DNA of 35,626 bases from Blastococcus sp. KM273128 (GCF_021698975.1 NZ_SSXA01000042.1:1-35626), one strand, 5' to 3'. Numbered from the stretch's first letter, positions 1 through 8,146 are shown. The notes: generated from the letters alone by a model not told the origin. Program-made: numbers and translations.

Positions 1-838
1 CTCGGGCACCGCCCCGGTGACCCCGCTGCCCAGCGTGGGCCCGCAGGCGTGGCTCGCGGCGGCGGTCGGCGACCTGGCGGCCGCGCCGGAGGCCGCCCCG
101 CCGGCATCGGCCGCGCCGCCCGCGCCACCCCCGCCGCCTCTCGGTGCGGCCCCGACGCGCGAGCTACCGCTCGCCGGGCTGCCCGCGGTACCGGCGCCGG
201 TGCCCCCGGGTTCCGCCCGCCGGCTGCCCCCGCCGGCGCTGCTGGCCGCCGGCGGCCTGGCCCTGGCGCTCGTGGTCGCGGGGAGTCTCCTGGCGGCCGG
301 TGTCCCCGGCTCGCCGGACGGGGCCGGGACGGGAGCCCCGCAGGAGGCCGGGGACAGCGGCGGTCCCACGGCCGCTCCGCTGCAGCCGGTGTCTGTGCGG
401 GCGACCTGCCAGGCGCCCTCGAGCGCCGACTCGCTCGGCAACCAGATCACCTACGACCCCGGGCTCACCCTGGACGCCGTGCCCGCGACGGCCTGGCGCT
501 GCGCGGGCTCCGCCGTGGGGCAGCAGCTCGTCTACGACTTCGGGGCGCCGGTCACCGTGACCGCGGTGGGGCTGGTGCCGGGCTACGCGAAGGTGGACCC
601 CGCCGACGGCACGGACCGCTTCCTGGAGAACCGGACGGTCACCGACGTCACCTGGCGGTTCGACGACGGAACCGCGCAGCGGCAGTCGATCGCGTCGCCG
701 AGCCCCGCGCCGGCCGACCTCGAGCTGCCCGGCGGCGTGACCACCCGCCAGGTGGTGCTGGAGATCGCGGGCACCGGCAACCACGCCGCGATCCGGGACT
801 TCACCGCGATCAGCGACGTCCGCTTCGCCGGGTACTGA
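1..838 (+). CDS. Membrane-anchored protein with C-terminal discoidin-like/NADase-type glycan-binding domain (5' end outside window)
   Basis: The reading frame is open from base 2 to the TGA at 836-838, so the true start is probably upstream of the window; the first in-window candidate is GTG at 17, inside an Ala/Pro-rich linker. After that linker there is one hydrophobic segment, encoded around 236-298, then a Gly/Thr-rich spacer. A C-terminal domain of about 140 residues follows, with two cysteines and a beta-sandwich pattern (YDFG, VTWRFDDGT, VVLEIAGTG and RDFTAISDV). This resembles the F5/8-type domain called NADase-type glycan-binding in actinobacterial zinc-ribbon proteins. The likely topology is cytoplasmic N-terminus, one membrane span, and an extracytoplasmic glycan-binding domain. 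The domain assignment rests on pattern recognition, and any enzymatic domain upstream cannot be seen. The acyltransferase gene begins about 150 bp downstream. Confidence 0.6.
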   Translation, partial: SGTAPVTPLPSVGPQAWLAAAVGDLAAAPEAAPPASAAPPAPPPPPLGAAPTRELPLAGLPAVPAPVPPGSARRLPPPALLAAGGLALALVVAGSLLAAGVPGSPDGAGTGAPQEAGDSGGPTAAPLQPVSVRATCQAPSSADSLGNQITYDPGLTLDAVPATAWRCAGSAVGQQLVYDFGAPVTVTAVGLVPGYAKVDPADGTDRFLENRTVTDVTWRFDDGTAQRQSIASPSPAPADLELPGGVTTRQVVLEIAGTGNHAAIRDFTAISDVRFAGY

Positions 839-985
839 TCCGGCCGCCCGCGGCGCTGCCGTGCCGGTCACGGGCGCGGGCGCGGGCGGCCGCCGGTGCG
901 GTGCACCACCGGGGTGACACCCGGGCTGGGGAACCGCGCGATGCCGCGGCCCCGGGAGCGCGTCGCCGCCAGTACGTTCGTGCGC

Positions 986-3121
986 ATGTCCGCAACGGAT
1001 CAGGCGACCACCCGGACGACGCCGCGGCCGCCCGGCGGTCCGTTGCGCTTCCGCGCCGACATCCAGGGGCTGCGGGCCGTCGCGGTGGCGCTGGTCGTCG
1101 CGGACCACGTGTTCGGCTGGCCGCACGGCGGGTTCGTCGGCGTCGACGTCTTCTTCGTGATCTCCGGGTACCTGATCACCGCGCTGCTGCTGCGGGAGCT
1201 GGCCAAGAGCGGGCGGGTCTCGTTCCGCGACTTCTACCTCCGGCGGGCCAAGCGGATCCTCCCCGCGGCGATGGTCGTGCTCGCGGTCACCGTGGCCGCC
1301 GGGTACGCCTTCTTCTTCCTCCCGCGGGCCAACCAGACCGCGCTGGACGCGCTGGCCGCGGCGCTGTTCGTCGAGAACTGGCACCTGGTGGCCGCGGGGG
1401 CCGACTACCTGCAGGCGCAGGGGCCGGTGTCACCGCTGCAGCACTACTGGTCGCTGTCGATCGAGGAGCAGTTCTACGCGCTCTGGCCGCTGCTGCTCTT
1501 CGCCGGCTACCGGGCGCTCGACCTCCGCCACCGGCCGGGGCGGCTGCTGTGGTTCATCGGCGCGGGGATCGCGATCTCGCTGGCGTGGGCGGCCTACCGC
1601 ACGAGCACCGCGCCGACGGCGGCCTACTTCGACACCCTGGCGCGGGCCGGCGAGCTGCTGGCCGGGGCGCTGGTCGCCGTCCTCGCCGGGCGGGTGGCGA
1701 TCACCGACCGGCTCCGCCCGGCGCTCTCCCTCGGCGGGCTCCTGGTCGTGCTGGGTTCCGCCGTCGTCATCTCACCGACCTCGGCGTTCCCCTTCCCGTG
1801 GGTGCTCCTCCCGGTCGTGGGGACGGCGGTGGTGCTGCTGGCCGACCCGCCCGCCTCCCCGGCCACCGTGCTGCTGACCAACCCGGCGTCGCAGGCGATC
1901 GGGCGGTGGTCGTACTCGATCTACCTGTGGCACTTCCCGGTCGTGGTGTTCGGCTTCGCCACCGTGGGCGACGACCTCGCGGTGCAGCTGGCGCTGCTGG
2001 CCCTCACGCTGGTGCTCTCCGCCGCCTCGTACCGCTGGGTCGAGCGGCCCGTGCTGAACCTGCGCCCCCGCCCTCGCTACGTGTCGGGGTGGGAGCGGCC
2101 CCCCGGGACCGGGGTGCTGCTGCCGGTCGCCGTCGCCGGGGTGCTGCTCGTGGTGGCGCTGGCGCAGTTCTGGGGCCCGTCGTGGCTGCGCGGCACCGGC
2201 AGCGCCGACGGGGATGCCGCCGTCGTCGCGGGGGAGCGGCCCACCGCCGACGAGCTCGCCGAGCAGGTGGAGACGGCGCTGGCCGCCGACTCCTGGCCGG
2301 ACGACCTCACGCCCTCCCTCGACGGGCTGGGCCCCGAGCAGCAGGCGGAGGAGATGGGCACCGAGGCGCCCGGCTGCCGGAACACGGTGACCGCCGGGGG
2401 TGAGCCGCTGGTCTGCCAGGACGGCCCCGACGACGCACCGCAGACGGCGCTGCTGGTCGGCGACTCGGTGGCGATGAGCTGGGGGCCGACGGTCGACGCG
2501 CTGTTCGAGGGCGACGACTGGCGGGTGCTCGGGCTGGGCTTCGCCTCCTGCCCGTTCGTCGACGTCGCCGTCGCCCCGCCGGCCGAGCCGCCGGGCTTCC
2601 CGGAGGACTGCGCGGCCGCGCGGGAGACCACGCAGCAGTTCATCGAGGAGACCCAGCCCGACGTGCTGGTGCTGTCGGCCGGGCAGGGGTACTTCGGCAA
2701 CTTCGTCAGCGGCGCGGTCGACGACGCCGCCGTCGCGGAGTGGCAGAGCGGTCTGGAGACGACCCTGGAGGCGGTGATCCCGCACGTCGGCTCGGTGGTG
2801 GTGCTGGGCAACCCGCCGCTGGGCGCCGACCCCCGCGAGTGCGGTGGGCGGTTGGGTGGCCCCGACGACTGCGTCCGGTCGATCAGCCGCGGGTTCCTGG
2901 ACAAGTCCGCGGCCGAGCAGGCGGCCGTCGAGGCGGTGCAGGCCGCCGGTGCGCAGGTCACCTACGTGGACACCCAGGAGCTGTTCTGCGCGGACGGCCG
3001 CTGCCCCGCGTTCGCCGGCTCGGTGCTGCTGCGCACCGACGAGACGCACCTGACGGCGGCGGCCGCGGACCTGGTGGCCGGGGCCGTGCGGGAGCAGGTC
3101 CCGGAGGGCGTCCGGTCCTGA
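986..3121 (+). CDS. Acyltransferase-3 family sugar O-acyltransferase fused to a C-terminal SGNH domain (OafA/YrhL type)
   Basis: The product is 711 aa. The N-terminal half is a multi-pass acyltransferase-3 domain with the family's Arg-x10-His signature (R30, H41), the FVGVDVFFVISGYLIT block and the SIEEQFYALWPLL block. The C-terminal half is an extracytoplasmic SGNH/GDSL-like domain: GDS with Ser494 as predicted nucleophile, and DETH with D685 and H688 completing the triad. Such fusions move acyl groups, usually acetyl, across the membrane onto surface sugars or peptidoglycan. ATG at 986 is chosen because the acyltransferase domain begins about 20 residues later; the frame stays open further upstream but reads as low-complexity Arg/Pro-rich sequence. 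The gene stands alone, and a hairpin follows its stop. It is the intact counterpart of the broken acyltransferase pieces at 29417 and 32048. The acceptor glycan is unknown. Confidence 0.93.
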   Translation: MSATDQATTRTTPRPPGGPLRFRADIQGLRAVAVALVVADHVFGWPHGGFVGVDVFFVISGYLITALLLRELAKSGRVSFRDFYLRRAKRILPAAMVVLAVTVAAGYAFFFLPRANQTALDALAAALFVENWHLVAAGADYLQAQGPVSPLQHYWSLSIEEQFYALWPLLLFAGYRALDLRHRPGRLLWFIGAGIAISLAWAAYRTSTAPTAAYFDTLARAGELLAGALVAVLAGRVAITDRLRPALSLGGLLVVLGSAVVISPTSAFPFPWVLLPVVGTAVVLLADPPASPATVLLTNPASQAIGRWSYSIYLWHFPVVVFGFATVGDDLAVQLALLALTLVLSAASYRWVERPVLNLRPRPRYVSGWERPPGTGVLLPVAVAGVLLVVALAQFWGPSWLRGTGSADGDAAVVAGERPTADELAEQVETALAADSWPDDLTPSLDGLGPEQQAEEMGTEAPGCRNTVTAGGEPLVCQDGPDDAPQTALLVGDSVAMSWGPTVDALFEGDDWRVLGLGFASCPFVDVAVAPPAEPPGFPEDCAAARETTQQFIEETQPDVLVLSAGQGYFGNFVSGAVDDAAVAEWQSGLETTLEAVIPHVGSVVVLGNPPLGADPRECGGRLGGPDDCVRSISRGFLDKSAAEQAAVEAVQAAGAQVTYVDTQELFCADGRCPAFAGSVLLRTDETHLTAAAADLVAGAVREQVPEGVRS

Positions 3122-3203
3122 CCGCCGTGGTGGGCCGCCCGCCGGTCGGGCCCGATCCGCCCAGCTGACCGGCCGGACCGGCACCTGAGGTCCGGGAAGT
3201 AGG

Positions 3204-3230
3204 GCTCTGCCCACCGGTGCGGGGCAGAGC
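3204..3230. terminator. Hairpin between convergent genes, likely bidirectional terminator
   Basis: GCTCTGCCC at 3204-3212 pairs perfectly with GGGCAGAGC at 3222-3230 around a 9-nt loop. It lies between the acyltransferase stop (3121) and the convergent GNAT stop (3319), where a shared terminator is expected. There is no U-tract, which is common in high-GC actinobacteria. Confidence 0.6.
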
Positions 3231-3318
3231 GCTATGGCCCCGAGGGGTACATGGTGACCTCCCGGAGCCCCGCCGCCGTCGGCACTTTGTGCACAAAACG
3301 CCGCCGCCCCGCGCCGGG

Positions 3319-4098
3319 TCAGGCGAGGGGGACCTCGGCGCGGCGGGCCGTCGGCGGGCGCCAGCCGGTGGTGTCCCGCAGCGGGACGTCCTCGAGTGCG
3401 GGCTCGGCCGGGTCGGCGAAGGTGCCGCGGGTCGCCGCCAGGTCTGCCGGGTCCACGGTGATCGAGCGGAAGACGCCGTGGTCCAGCGCGGGCGCGAGGT
3501 CCGGGCGGCTGCCGTACACCTCGGCCTCCGCCGTCGCCACGACGAAGACGCACGGGGTGCTGGCCGGCGAGCCGAGGTAGGGCTGCGAGGTGGCGCCCGC
3601 CATGGCGTGCCACGGCAGGCCCATCGCGCGCACCAGCCGGTGCACCCGGTCGTCGAGGATCGTCACCATGCCGGGGACGCCGCAGTTGCGGGCGTACCGC
3701 CAGATGCCGTGGCACAGCGCGACGCTGACCTCGGCCCCGGCCGCACCCGCGCGGTAGCGGGGGTCGACGGCGAGGCTGGCGACGTCCCACACCGTCGCGG
3801 GCTCCAGGTCGACGGCGCCCAGGCTCTCGGCGACCGGCAGGTGCCAGGGGGCGCCGGCGATGTCGAGCACCGTCTTCACCGGGCTCGCGCCGTGGGTGAT
3901 CAGCCGCGCGGTGCCCAGGGCGACGCCGCTCTCGTCGTCGATCACGGTGACGAACCGCGAGCGCTCCTCGAACGGGCCGTACTCCTGCGCCAGGAGCTCG
4001 GGGGTGTTCCCGAACGCCTGCAGGAAGACGTCGGCCTCGACCTGCCGCGCGGCTTCCCGCTCGGCGGGGGTGTGCGCGACCAGCAGCCGGAACGCCAT
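3319..4098 (-). CDS. GNAT-fold acyltransferase resembling LuxI/FeeM N-acyl synthases
   Basis: The product is 259 aa. The N-terminal 70 residues follow the pattern of acyl-homoserine-lactone and N-acyl-amino-acid synthases: ARQVEADVF near residue 17, an acidic stretch, then GTARLITHG. The middle (VASLAVDPRYRAG followed by a long helix) matches the GNAT acyl-CoA binding turn and helix. The C-terminal region of about 80 residues is Pro/Asp-rich and not recognised. The ATG at 4098 lies one base after the TGA of the SpeD-like gene, so the two are probably translationally coupled and work together. A predicted role is transfer of an acyl group onto an amine made or held by the partner; this is inference. 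It could instead be an ordinary GNAT acetyltransferase, as the key LuxI residues cannot all be placed by eye. The gene ends at the hairpin shared with the convergent acyltransferase. Confidence 0.75.
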   Translation of the reverse strand: MAFRLLVAHTPAEREAARQVEADVFLQAFGNTPELLAQEYGPFEERSRFVTVIDDESGVALGTARLITHGASPVKTVLDIAGAPWHLPVAESLGAVDLEPATVWDVASLAVDPRYRAGAAGAEVSVALCHGIWRYARNCGVPGMVTILDDRVHRLVRAMGLPWHAMAGATSQPYLGSPASTPCVFVVATAEAEVYGSRPDLAPALDHGVFRSITVDPADLAATRGTFADPAEPALEDVPLRDTTGWRPPTARRAEVPLA

Positions 4099-4099
4099 C

Positions 4100-4504
4100 T
4101 CAGAAGCCCTTCGCGACGACGGTGCCGGCGTCGAAGAAGTCGGCGGTGAACGCCACCGCGACGTCCGGGTCGAACGCCTTGCAGGTGTAGATGTCCACCG
4201 AGAAGAACAGCCGCGGCTGCTCCCAGGCGTAGAAGTGCGCGCCGGAGGTCTCCCAGTGGATCCAGCCGGCCCAGCCGTAGAGGTCCGAGCGGTGCGTCAC
4301 CGGCTCGAGCAGCTGCACCATGTCCACCTCGCGCGAGAGCGCCGAGAGGTAGGTGCGGATCTGGGCGTCGTCCACGGGAGCGGCCGGGTAGCCCTCGATC
4401 ACCAACCGCTGGCGGAGGATCTCGGGGGCGAGGTCGCGCCACGCCAGAGGGCGTGCGACCAGGTCAGAGGCAGGGGAGGGCGGCGTCACCCGCTCATAGT
4501 CCAC
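4100..4504 (-). CDS. Divergent S-adenosylmethionine decarboxylase (SpeD)-like protein
   Basis: The product is 134 aa, about the length of the short bacterial AdoMet decarboxylases. It tracks the family along its length: RLVIEGY near 33, a helix, VTHRSDLYGWAGWIHWETSGAHFYAW at about 69-94 described here by its ends, and VDIYTC at 103-108. The position of the pyruvoyl-forming serine is kept (S87), as is the active-site cysteine (C108). The usual Glu-Ser-His at the cleavage site reads Thr-Ser-Gly, and the second histidine (His68 of the Thermotoga enzyme) aligns with Y92, although H90 is near. Self-cleavage and the normal reaction are therefore uncertain. The start is GTG at 4504: the frame is closed by a TGA further upstream with no other good start between, and no clear ribosome-binding site is visible. 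No spermidine synthase is nearby, which argues against ordinary polyamine synthesis. Confidence 0.75.
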   Translation of the reverse strand: MDYERVTPPSPASDLVARPLAWRDLAPEILRQRLVIEGYPAAPVDDAQIRTYLSALSREVDMVQLLEPVTHRSDLYGWAGWIHWETSGAHFYAWEQPRLFFSVDIYTCKAFDPDVAVAFTADFFDAGTVVAKGF

Positions 4505-4574
4505 ACCCGGTAGCGCAGGGTGTTCATCCAGATCGGCGTGTCGCCCGGTCGTGCGTCACCCCGAGGGCGTCGTC

Positions 4575-4592
4575 CTGACCCCTTGGGGTCAG
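4575..4592. promoter_or_regulatory. Perfect 18-bp palindrome at the GGDEF-EAL stop codon
   Basis: CTGACCCCTTGGGGTCAG is a perfect palindrome. It overlaps the TGA (4589-4591) of the GGDEF-EAL gene and lies about 70 bp upstream of the SpeD-like start. It could be a short terminator for the GGDEF-EAL transcript, or an operator for a promoter driving the SpeD-like/GNAT pair. The sequence alone does not decide. Confidence 0.5.
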
Positions 4593-6916
4593 CCGGCGCT
4601 ACCGCCCGTGTGCAGCTGCGGGATCAGCGCGCTGTCGAGGAGCCCGGAATCGGAGGCGTCGAGCCACTCGAGGAAGTCGTCGACCGGCATCGGGCGGGCG
4701 ATGGCGTACCCCTGGGCGACGTCGCAGCCGAGGCGGGCGAGCGTGGCGCTGGTGGCCAGCGTCTCCACGCCCTCGGCGACCAGGCTCAGCCCGAGGGCGT
4801 GCGCCAGCGCGACGGTGCTCTGCACGATCGCCGCGGCGCGGGGGTCGCGGTCGACGTCGGCGGTGAGCGTGCGGTCCAGCTTCAGCTCGTCGGCCGGCAG
4901 GTGCCGCAGGTAGGCCAGCGAGCTGTAGCCGGTGCCGTAGTCGTCGATCGAGGTGCGGACGCCGGAGGCGCGCAGGTCGGCCAGCACCGTGCGGCCGCGC
5001 TCGGGGTCGGCCATGAGGGTGTCCTCGACCAGCTCCAGGGTGAGCGCCCGAGGGGGCAGGCCGTGCCGGTGCAGCGCGGCGGCGACCTTGCCGGCCAGGT
5101 CCAGGTCGGTGACGTTGGCCGCAGACAGGTTGACCGACACCGGCAGCTCGCGCCCGGGCCACCAGCGGGCGGCGGCCTCCAGGGCGAGCTCGAGCACCCG
5201 GTCGGTGAGCGGGCGCAGCAGCCCGGCCTGCTCGGCGGCGGGCAGCAGCGCGGCGGGGGAGAGCAGCCCGCGGGTGGGGTGCTCCCAGCGGACCAGCGCC
5301 TCCGCGCCGACGATGCGGCCGTCGCGCATGTCCATCTGCGGCTGCAGGAACACCCGCAGCTCGTCGCCGTCCAGCGCCGTCCGCAGCTCCTCCATGGTGC
5401 GCAGCCGGTCGCTGCCGGAGGTGCCGGTGACCGGGTCGGGCACGTAGACGTGCACGCCCTCGCGGGCGCGCTTGGCGCTGTACATGGCGACGTCGGAGCA
5501 GTGCAGCAGCTCCTGCACGGTGCGCGCCGGCGCCGGGGTGGTGGCGACGCCGATGCTCACCCCCACGTGCAGCCGGACGTCGGCCACGGTGAAGGGGGCC
5601 AGCAGCAGGGTGCGCAGCCGGTCGGCCAGGGCGCGGGCCTCGGCGGTCGACGCGGCGGGCATGAGGACGGCGAACTCGTCGCCGCCGAGCCGGGCCAGCA
5701 GGTCGCCGGTCCGCAGCGAGCCGCGCAGCCGCGGCCCGATCTGGCGGAGCAGGTCGTCGCCGGCGGTGTGGCCGAGGCTGTCGTTGATCTCCTTGAACCC
5801 GTCGAGGTCCAGGAGCAGCAGCGCGGCGGGGCGGTCGGGGCCGGCCGCGGTGACGACGCGCTGGGCCTCCTCGAGCAGCGCGCGGCGGTTGGCCAGCCCG
5901 GTGAGCTCGTCCGTGCGCGACTCGAGCACCACCTGGTTGTAGCCGCGGACCTCGCGGAAGGTGACCGCGATCCGGACGACGCCGGCCAGCACGCAGGTGA
6001 TGGCCAGCCAGCCCGCGATGGCGGGCACGGGCTGCGCCCACGGGCTGAGCACGACGAGGCTGGCCACGAGGCAGGCCAGCGGCACGGCGATGAGCCGCCA
6101 GCCGATGCGCGAACCGATGCTGCCCAGCCGGCGGGGCGGCTCGACCGCACCCTCGGCGGCCCAGGCGGCCAGGATCACCGAGAACAGCCAGCCGAGCTCC
6201 AGCGGCCCGCCGTCGACGTAGGTGCCCCGCACCTTGAGGGCGAACAGGACGAGGTCGGAGACGGCGATCATGCCCAGCGCGGCACCCAGCAGCACGAAGG
6301 TGCGGTCCAGGCGCACGCCGAGGATGCCGCCGACGGCCATGACGACGCCGATGAGCAGCACCGTGGTGATCGGGGCCATGAGGTCGACGGCCGCGATCGG
6401 CTTCTCGCCGGGATCGAGGAGCAGGTAGGGGCCCAGCAGGAAGGCGACCCCGGCGGAGAGGCTGCCGAACGCGGCGACGACGCCGTCGAGCCACATGCTG
6501 GGGTGGAAGCGCGGCACCCGGGCGCGGATGAGCACGACGACCGGCACGTACATGGCCAGGTAGGCCGCGAACATGACGCCGTGGGAGAGCGTGGAGGCGG
6601 GCTCGTTGCCCTGCAGCCCGGAGGAGAGCACCCGCAGCGCGTTGCCCAGCGCGCCGAGCAGGAGGGCGCCGCCCAGCGCGGCCCAGGCCAGCCGCTCGGT
6701 GCACACCCGGCGCGCGGTCAGCAGGCAGGCCGCGGCGGCCGCGAGGTAGGGCAGGTTGTAGAGGACGACGTCGTACGCGCGGTCCCAGGTCGCACCGGCG
6801 GGACGCGGCCCCACGCCGGTGGCGTAGAGCGCGGTCAGGCCGATCGTCAGGATCAGCGCGCGCCCGGGGCGGCGACGAGGGGTCGCCGTCTGCTGCTGGT
6901 CCATGGAAGAGGGCAT
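4589..6916 (-). CDS. Membrane-bound GGDEF-EAL protein, cyclic-di-GMP synthase/phosphodiesterase
   Basis: The product is 775 aa. Residues about 18-320 hold roughly nine or ten hydrophobic segments, a MASE-like integral membrane sensor of unrecognised type. The GGDEF domain follows, opening at DELTGLANRR, with the active-site GGDEF motif intact at 411-415. The EAL domain begins near 515 with the signature at 539-541 and keeps the metal and catalytic motifs by sight: NLS, LELVED, DDYGTGYSS, LKLD and VAEGVE. Both activities are therefore possible. The ATG at 6916 is used; an in-frame ATG at 6904 is an alternative, and neither has a strong ribosome-binding site. The gene reads toward the SpeD-like/GNAT pair 84 bp downstream, so cotranscription is possible unless the palindrome at its stop terminates. 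In actinobacteria such proteins influence development and surface polysaccharide, matching the content of this window. Confidence 0.95.
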   Translation of the reverse strand: MPSSMDQQQTATPRRRPGRALILTIGLTALYATGVGPRPAGATWDRAYDVVLYNLPYLAAAAACLLTARRVCTERLAWAALGGALLLGALGNALRVLSSGLQGNEPASTLSHGVMFAAYLAMYVPVVVLIRARVPRFHPSMWLDGVVAAFGSLSAGVAFLLGPYLLLDPGEKPIAAVDLMAPITTVLLIGVVMAVGGILGVRLDRTFVLLGAALGMIAVSDLVLFALKVRGTYVDGGPLELGWLFSVILAAWAAEGAVEPPRRLGSIGSRIGWRLIAVPLACLVASLVVLSPWAQPVPAIAGWLAITCVLAGVVRIAVTFREVRGYNQVVLESRTDELTGLANRRALLEEAQRVVTAAGPDRPAALLLLDLDGFKEINDSLGHTAGDDLLRQIGPRLRGSLRTGDLLARLGGDEFAVLMPAASTAEARALADRLRTLLLAPFTVADVRLHVGVSIGVATTPAPARTVQELLHCSDVAMYSAKRAREGVHVYVPDPVTGTSGSDRLRTMEELRTALDGDELRVFLQPQMDMRDGRIVGAEALVRWEHPTRGLLSPAALLPAAEQAGLLRPLTDRVLELALEAAARWWPGRELPVSVNLSAANVTDLDLAGKVAAALHRHGLPPRALTLELVEDTLMADPERGRTVLADLRASGVRTSIDDYGTGYSSLAYLRHLPADELKLDRTLTADVDRDPRAAAIVQSTVALAHALGLSLVAEGVETLATSATLARLGCDVAQGYAIARPMPVDDFLEWLDASDSGLLDSALIPQLHTGGSAG

Positions 6917-7056
6917 CGGCCGCAGGGCGCCTGCTCTTCAGCGCCGCGTGGGCGGGCTCACCCGGTGGGGGGAGCCGTCCCGTCACGTCCGGTGCCCCGG
7001 CTGCCGATGAGTGCGGTGTGGAGCGAACGCACGAGCAGGAGCCGGCGGCGGAGCGG

Positions 7057-7314
7057 ATGAGCGCCACCACCCCCTTCCGCACCGGGTCGGCGGAGAGCTA
7101 CGGCCGCCACGCGGCCCCGCCGTCGGCGTACGGGCCGGCCGACGTGCACCGGCTGCCGCCGGTGTCGCGCACCCGCCTGCGCGTGGCCGACGAGGCCGAG
7201 GCCGACGTCGCGGACGACGCCGAGGAGGCCGTGCCCGCCCGGGCCGAGCGCGAGGCGCCGGTGAGCAGCAGCGGCTTCTGGGCCCGGCTGCGCCTGCTGC
7301 CCAAGGCGGCCTAG
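7057..7314 (+). CDS. Small hypothetical protein, 85 aa, Ala/Glu-rich
   Basis: This short frame starts at ATG 7057 with GGAG at 7050-7053 (tight spacing); an in-frame GTG at 7018 would add 13 residues. The product has a Ser/Gly/Pro-rich N-terminus, an acidic Ala/Asp/Glu stretch near 45-70, and a basic amphipathic C-terminal tail (FWARLRLLPK). There is no signal peptide, membrane span or recognised domain. It diverges from the GGDEF-EAL gene and converges on the gene ending at 7331, with only 16 bp between stops. The G/C-rich third positions fit a real gene, but composition alone is weak evidence in this genome. The function is unknown. Confidence 0.45.
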   Translation: MSATTPFRTGSAESYGRHAAPPSAYGPADVHRLPPVSRTRLRVADEAEADVADDAEEAVPARAEREAPVSSSGFWARLRLLPKAA

Positions 7315-7330
7315 CAGTCGGCCGGCGCCG

Positions 7331-8146
7331 TCACCGGCAGACGGGGACGGCGAGGTCGGTGTTGTGCAGGTACGGGCCGCCGGGCGGGTCGCCGTTCATG
7401 TAGGAGTTGGCCGGCGTCCAGAGGCCGTTCCAGGGCTCGGTCTCGATGAGGTACCAGAAGCCGTCGGGGCTGACGCTGGGCACGCTCGGCGCGTAGTAGC
7501 GGCAGCGCACCTGGATCGTGGTGTGCGGCGGAACGGGTGCGCCGCGCCCGGAGAGCGTGCGCGGGTCGGCGAAGGTGTTGGCGCCGATGCTGCCGGCCTC
7601 CTCCTCGACGAGGGTGCCGTCGCCGGTGCTGGGCAGCGGGAGGTCGACCAGGTCGGTGGCGCCGATCGTCGGCTCCGCCGCGGGCGCCGCCGTGCCCTGC
7701 TCGCCGATCGCGAGGGCGGTGAGGAACGAGGACAGGACGGCGGTGAGCAGCAGGGCGGCCGCCATGAACGCCCAGGAGGGCAGCCGGCGGCGGCGCGGCG
7801 CGGGCGGCGGCAGCTCCGCGGCCGGCTCCCCGGCCGGCGCGAGGCTCGGCGCGAGGCCTGCGGCCGTGGCGCCGCGGAAGGGGCCGCAGGAGTCGACGAG
7901 GGCCGGCACCCCGGCGGCCTCGGGGTAGCCGGGGAACTCGGTGCGGGCCCAGTCGTCCAGGTCGCGGACGGCGCCGGTGACCTTCGTGCGCGGGTAGCTG
8001 CCGGCCATCCAGTTGTCCAGAGTGCGGGCGCTGACCAGGCCGCCGCTGCGGCTGACGAGCTGGTCCTTCCCGCCCGCCGAGGCGATCAGCCAGCCGACCT
8101 GGGTCACGAACGGGTCGGTGGCCGCCCCGTCGCCGGTGTCGCTCAT
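7331..8146 (-). CDS. Single-pass membrane protein: possible N-terminal helix-turn-helix, extracytoplasmic SH3-like C-terminal domain
   Basis: The product is 271 aa. Residues about 28-52 (DQLVSRSGGLVSARTLDNWMAGSYP) read like a helix-turn-helix region; a short linker with one Cys follows. A Pro-rich spacer and an RRRR stop-transfer precede one membrane span at about 124-147. The outer part (about 185-271) has the conserved actinobacterial pattern of NTFADP, PPHTTIQVRCRYYAP, DGFWYLIETEPWNG and NSYMNGDPP with two Cys, resembling an SH3-like surface domain. With the positive-inside rule the N-terminus is cytoplasmic. This suggests a one-component transmembrane regulator, but the DNA-binding part is weak and the protein may only be a surface anchor. 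The ATG at 8146 is preceded by GGGGGT, a usable ribosome-binding site. The gene stands alone, divergent from the GT2 operon across a 1-kb gap. Confidence 0.7.
   Translation of the reverse strand: MSDTGDGAATDPFVTQVGWLIASAGGKDQLVSRSGGLVSARTLDNWMAGSYPRTKVTGAVRDLDDWARTEFPGYPEAAGVPALVDSCGPFRGATAAGLAPSLAPAGEPAAELPPPAPRRRRLPSWAFMAAALLLTAVLSSFLTALAIGEQGTAAPAAEPTIGATDLVDLPLPSTGDGTLVEEEAGSIGANTFADPRTLSGRGAPVPPHTTIQVRCRYYAPSVPSVSPDGFWYLIETEPWNGLWTPANSYMNGDPPGGPYLHNTDLAVPVCR

Noticed and set aside
49..2403. A 784-codon open frame overlapping the first two genes
   Set aside because: It is Arg/Ala/Gly low-complexity sequence in a shadow frame of the discoidin-like and acyltransferase genes.
4520..7060. 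An 846-codon open frame on the plus strand opposite the GGDEF-EAL gene
   Set aside because: It is a GC-driven antisense frame: the sequence is Gly/Arg/Gln/His-rich with no domains, while the minus strand has intact GGDEF and EAL motifs.
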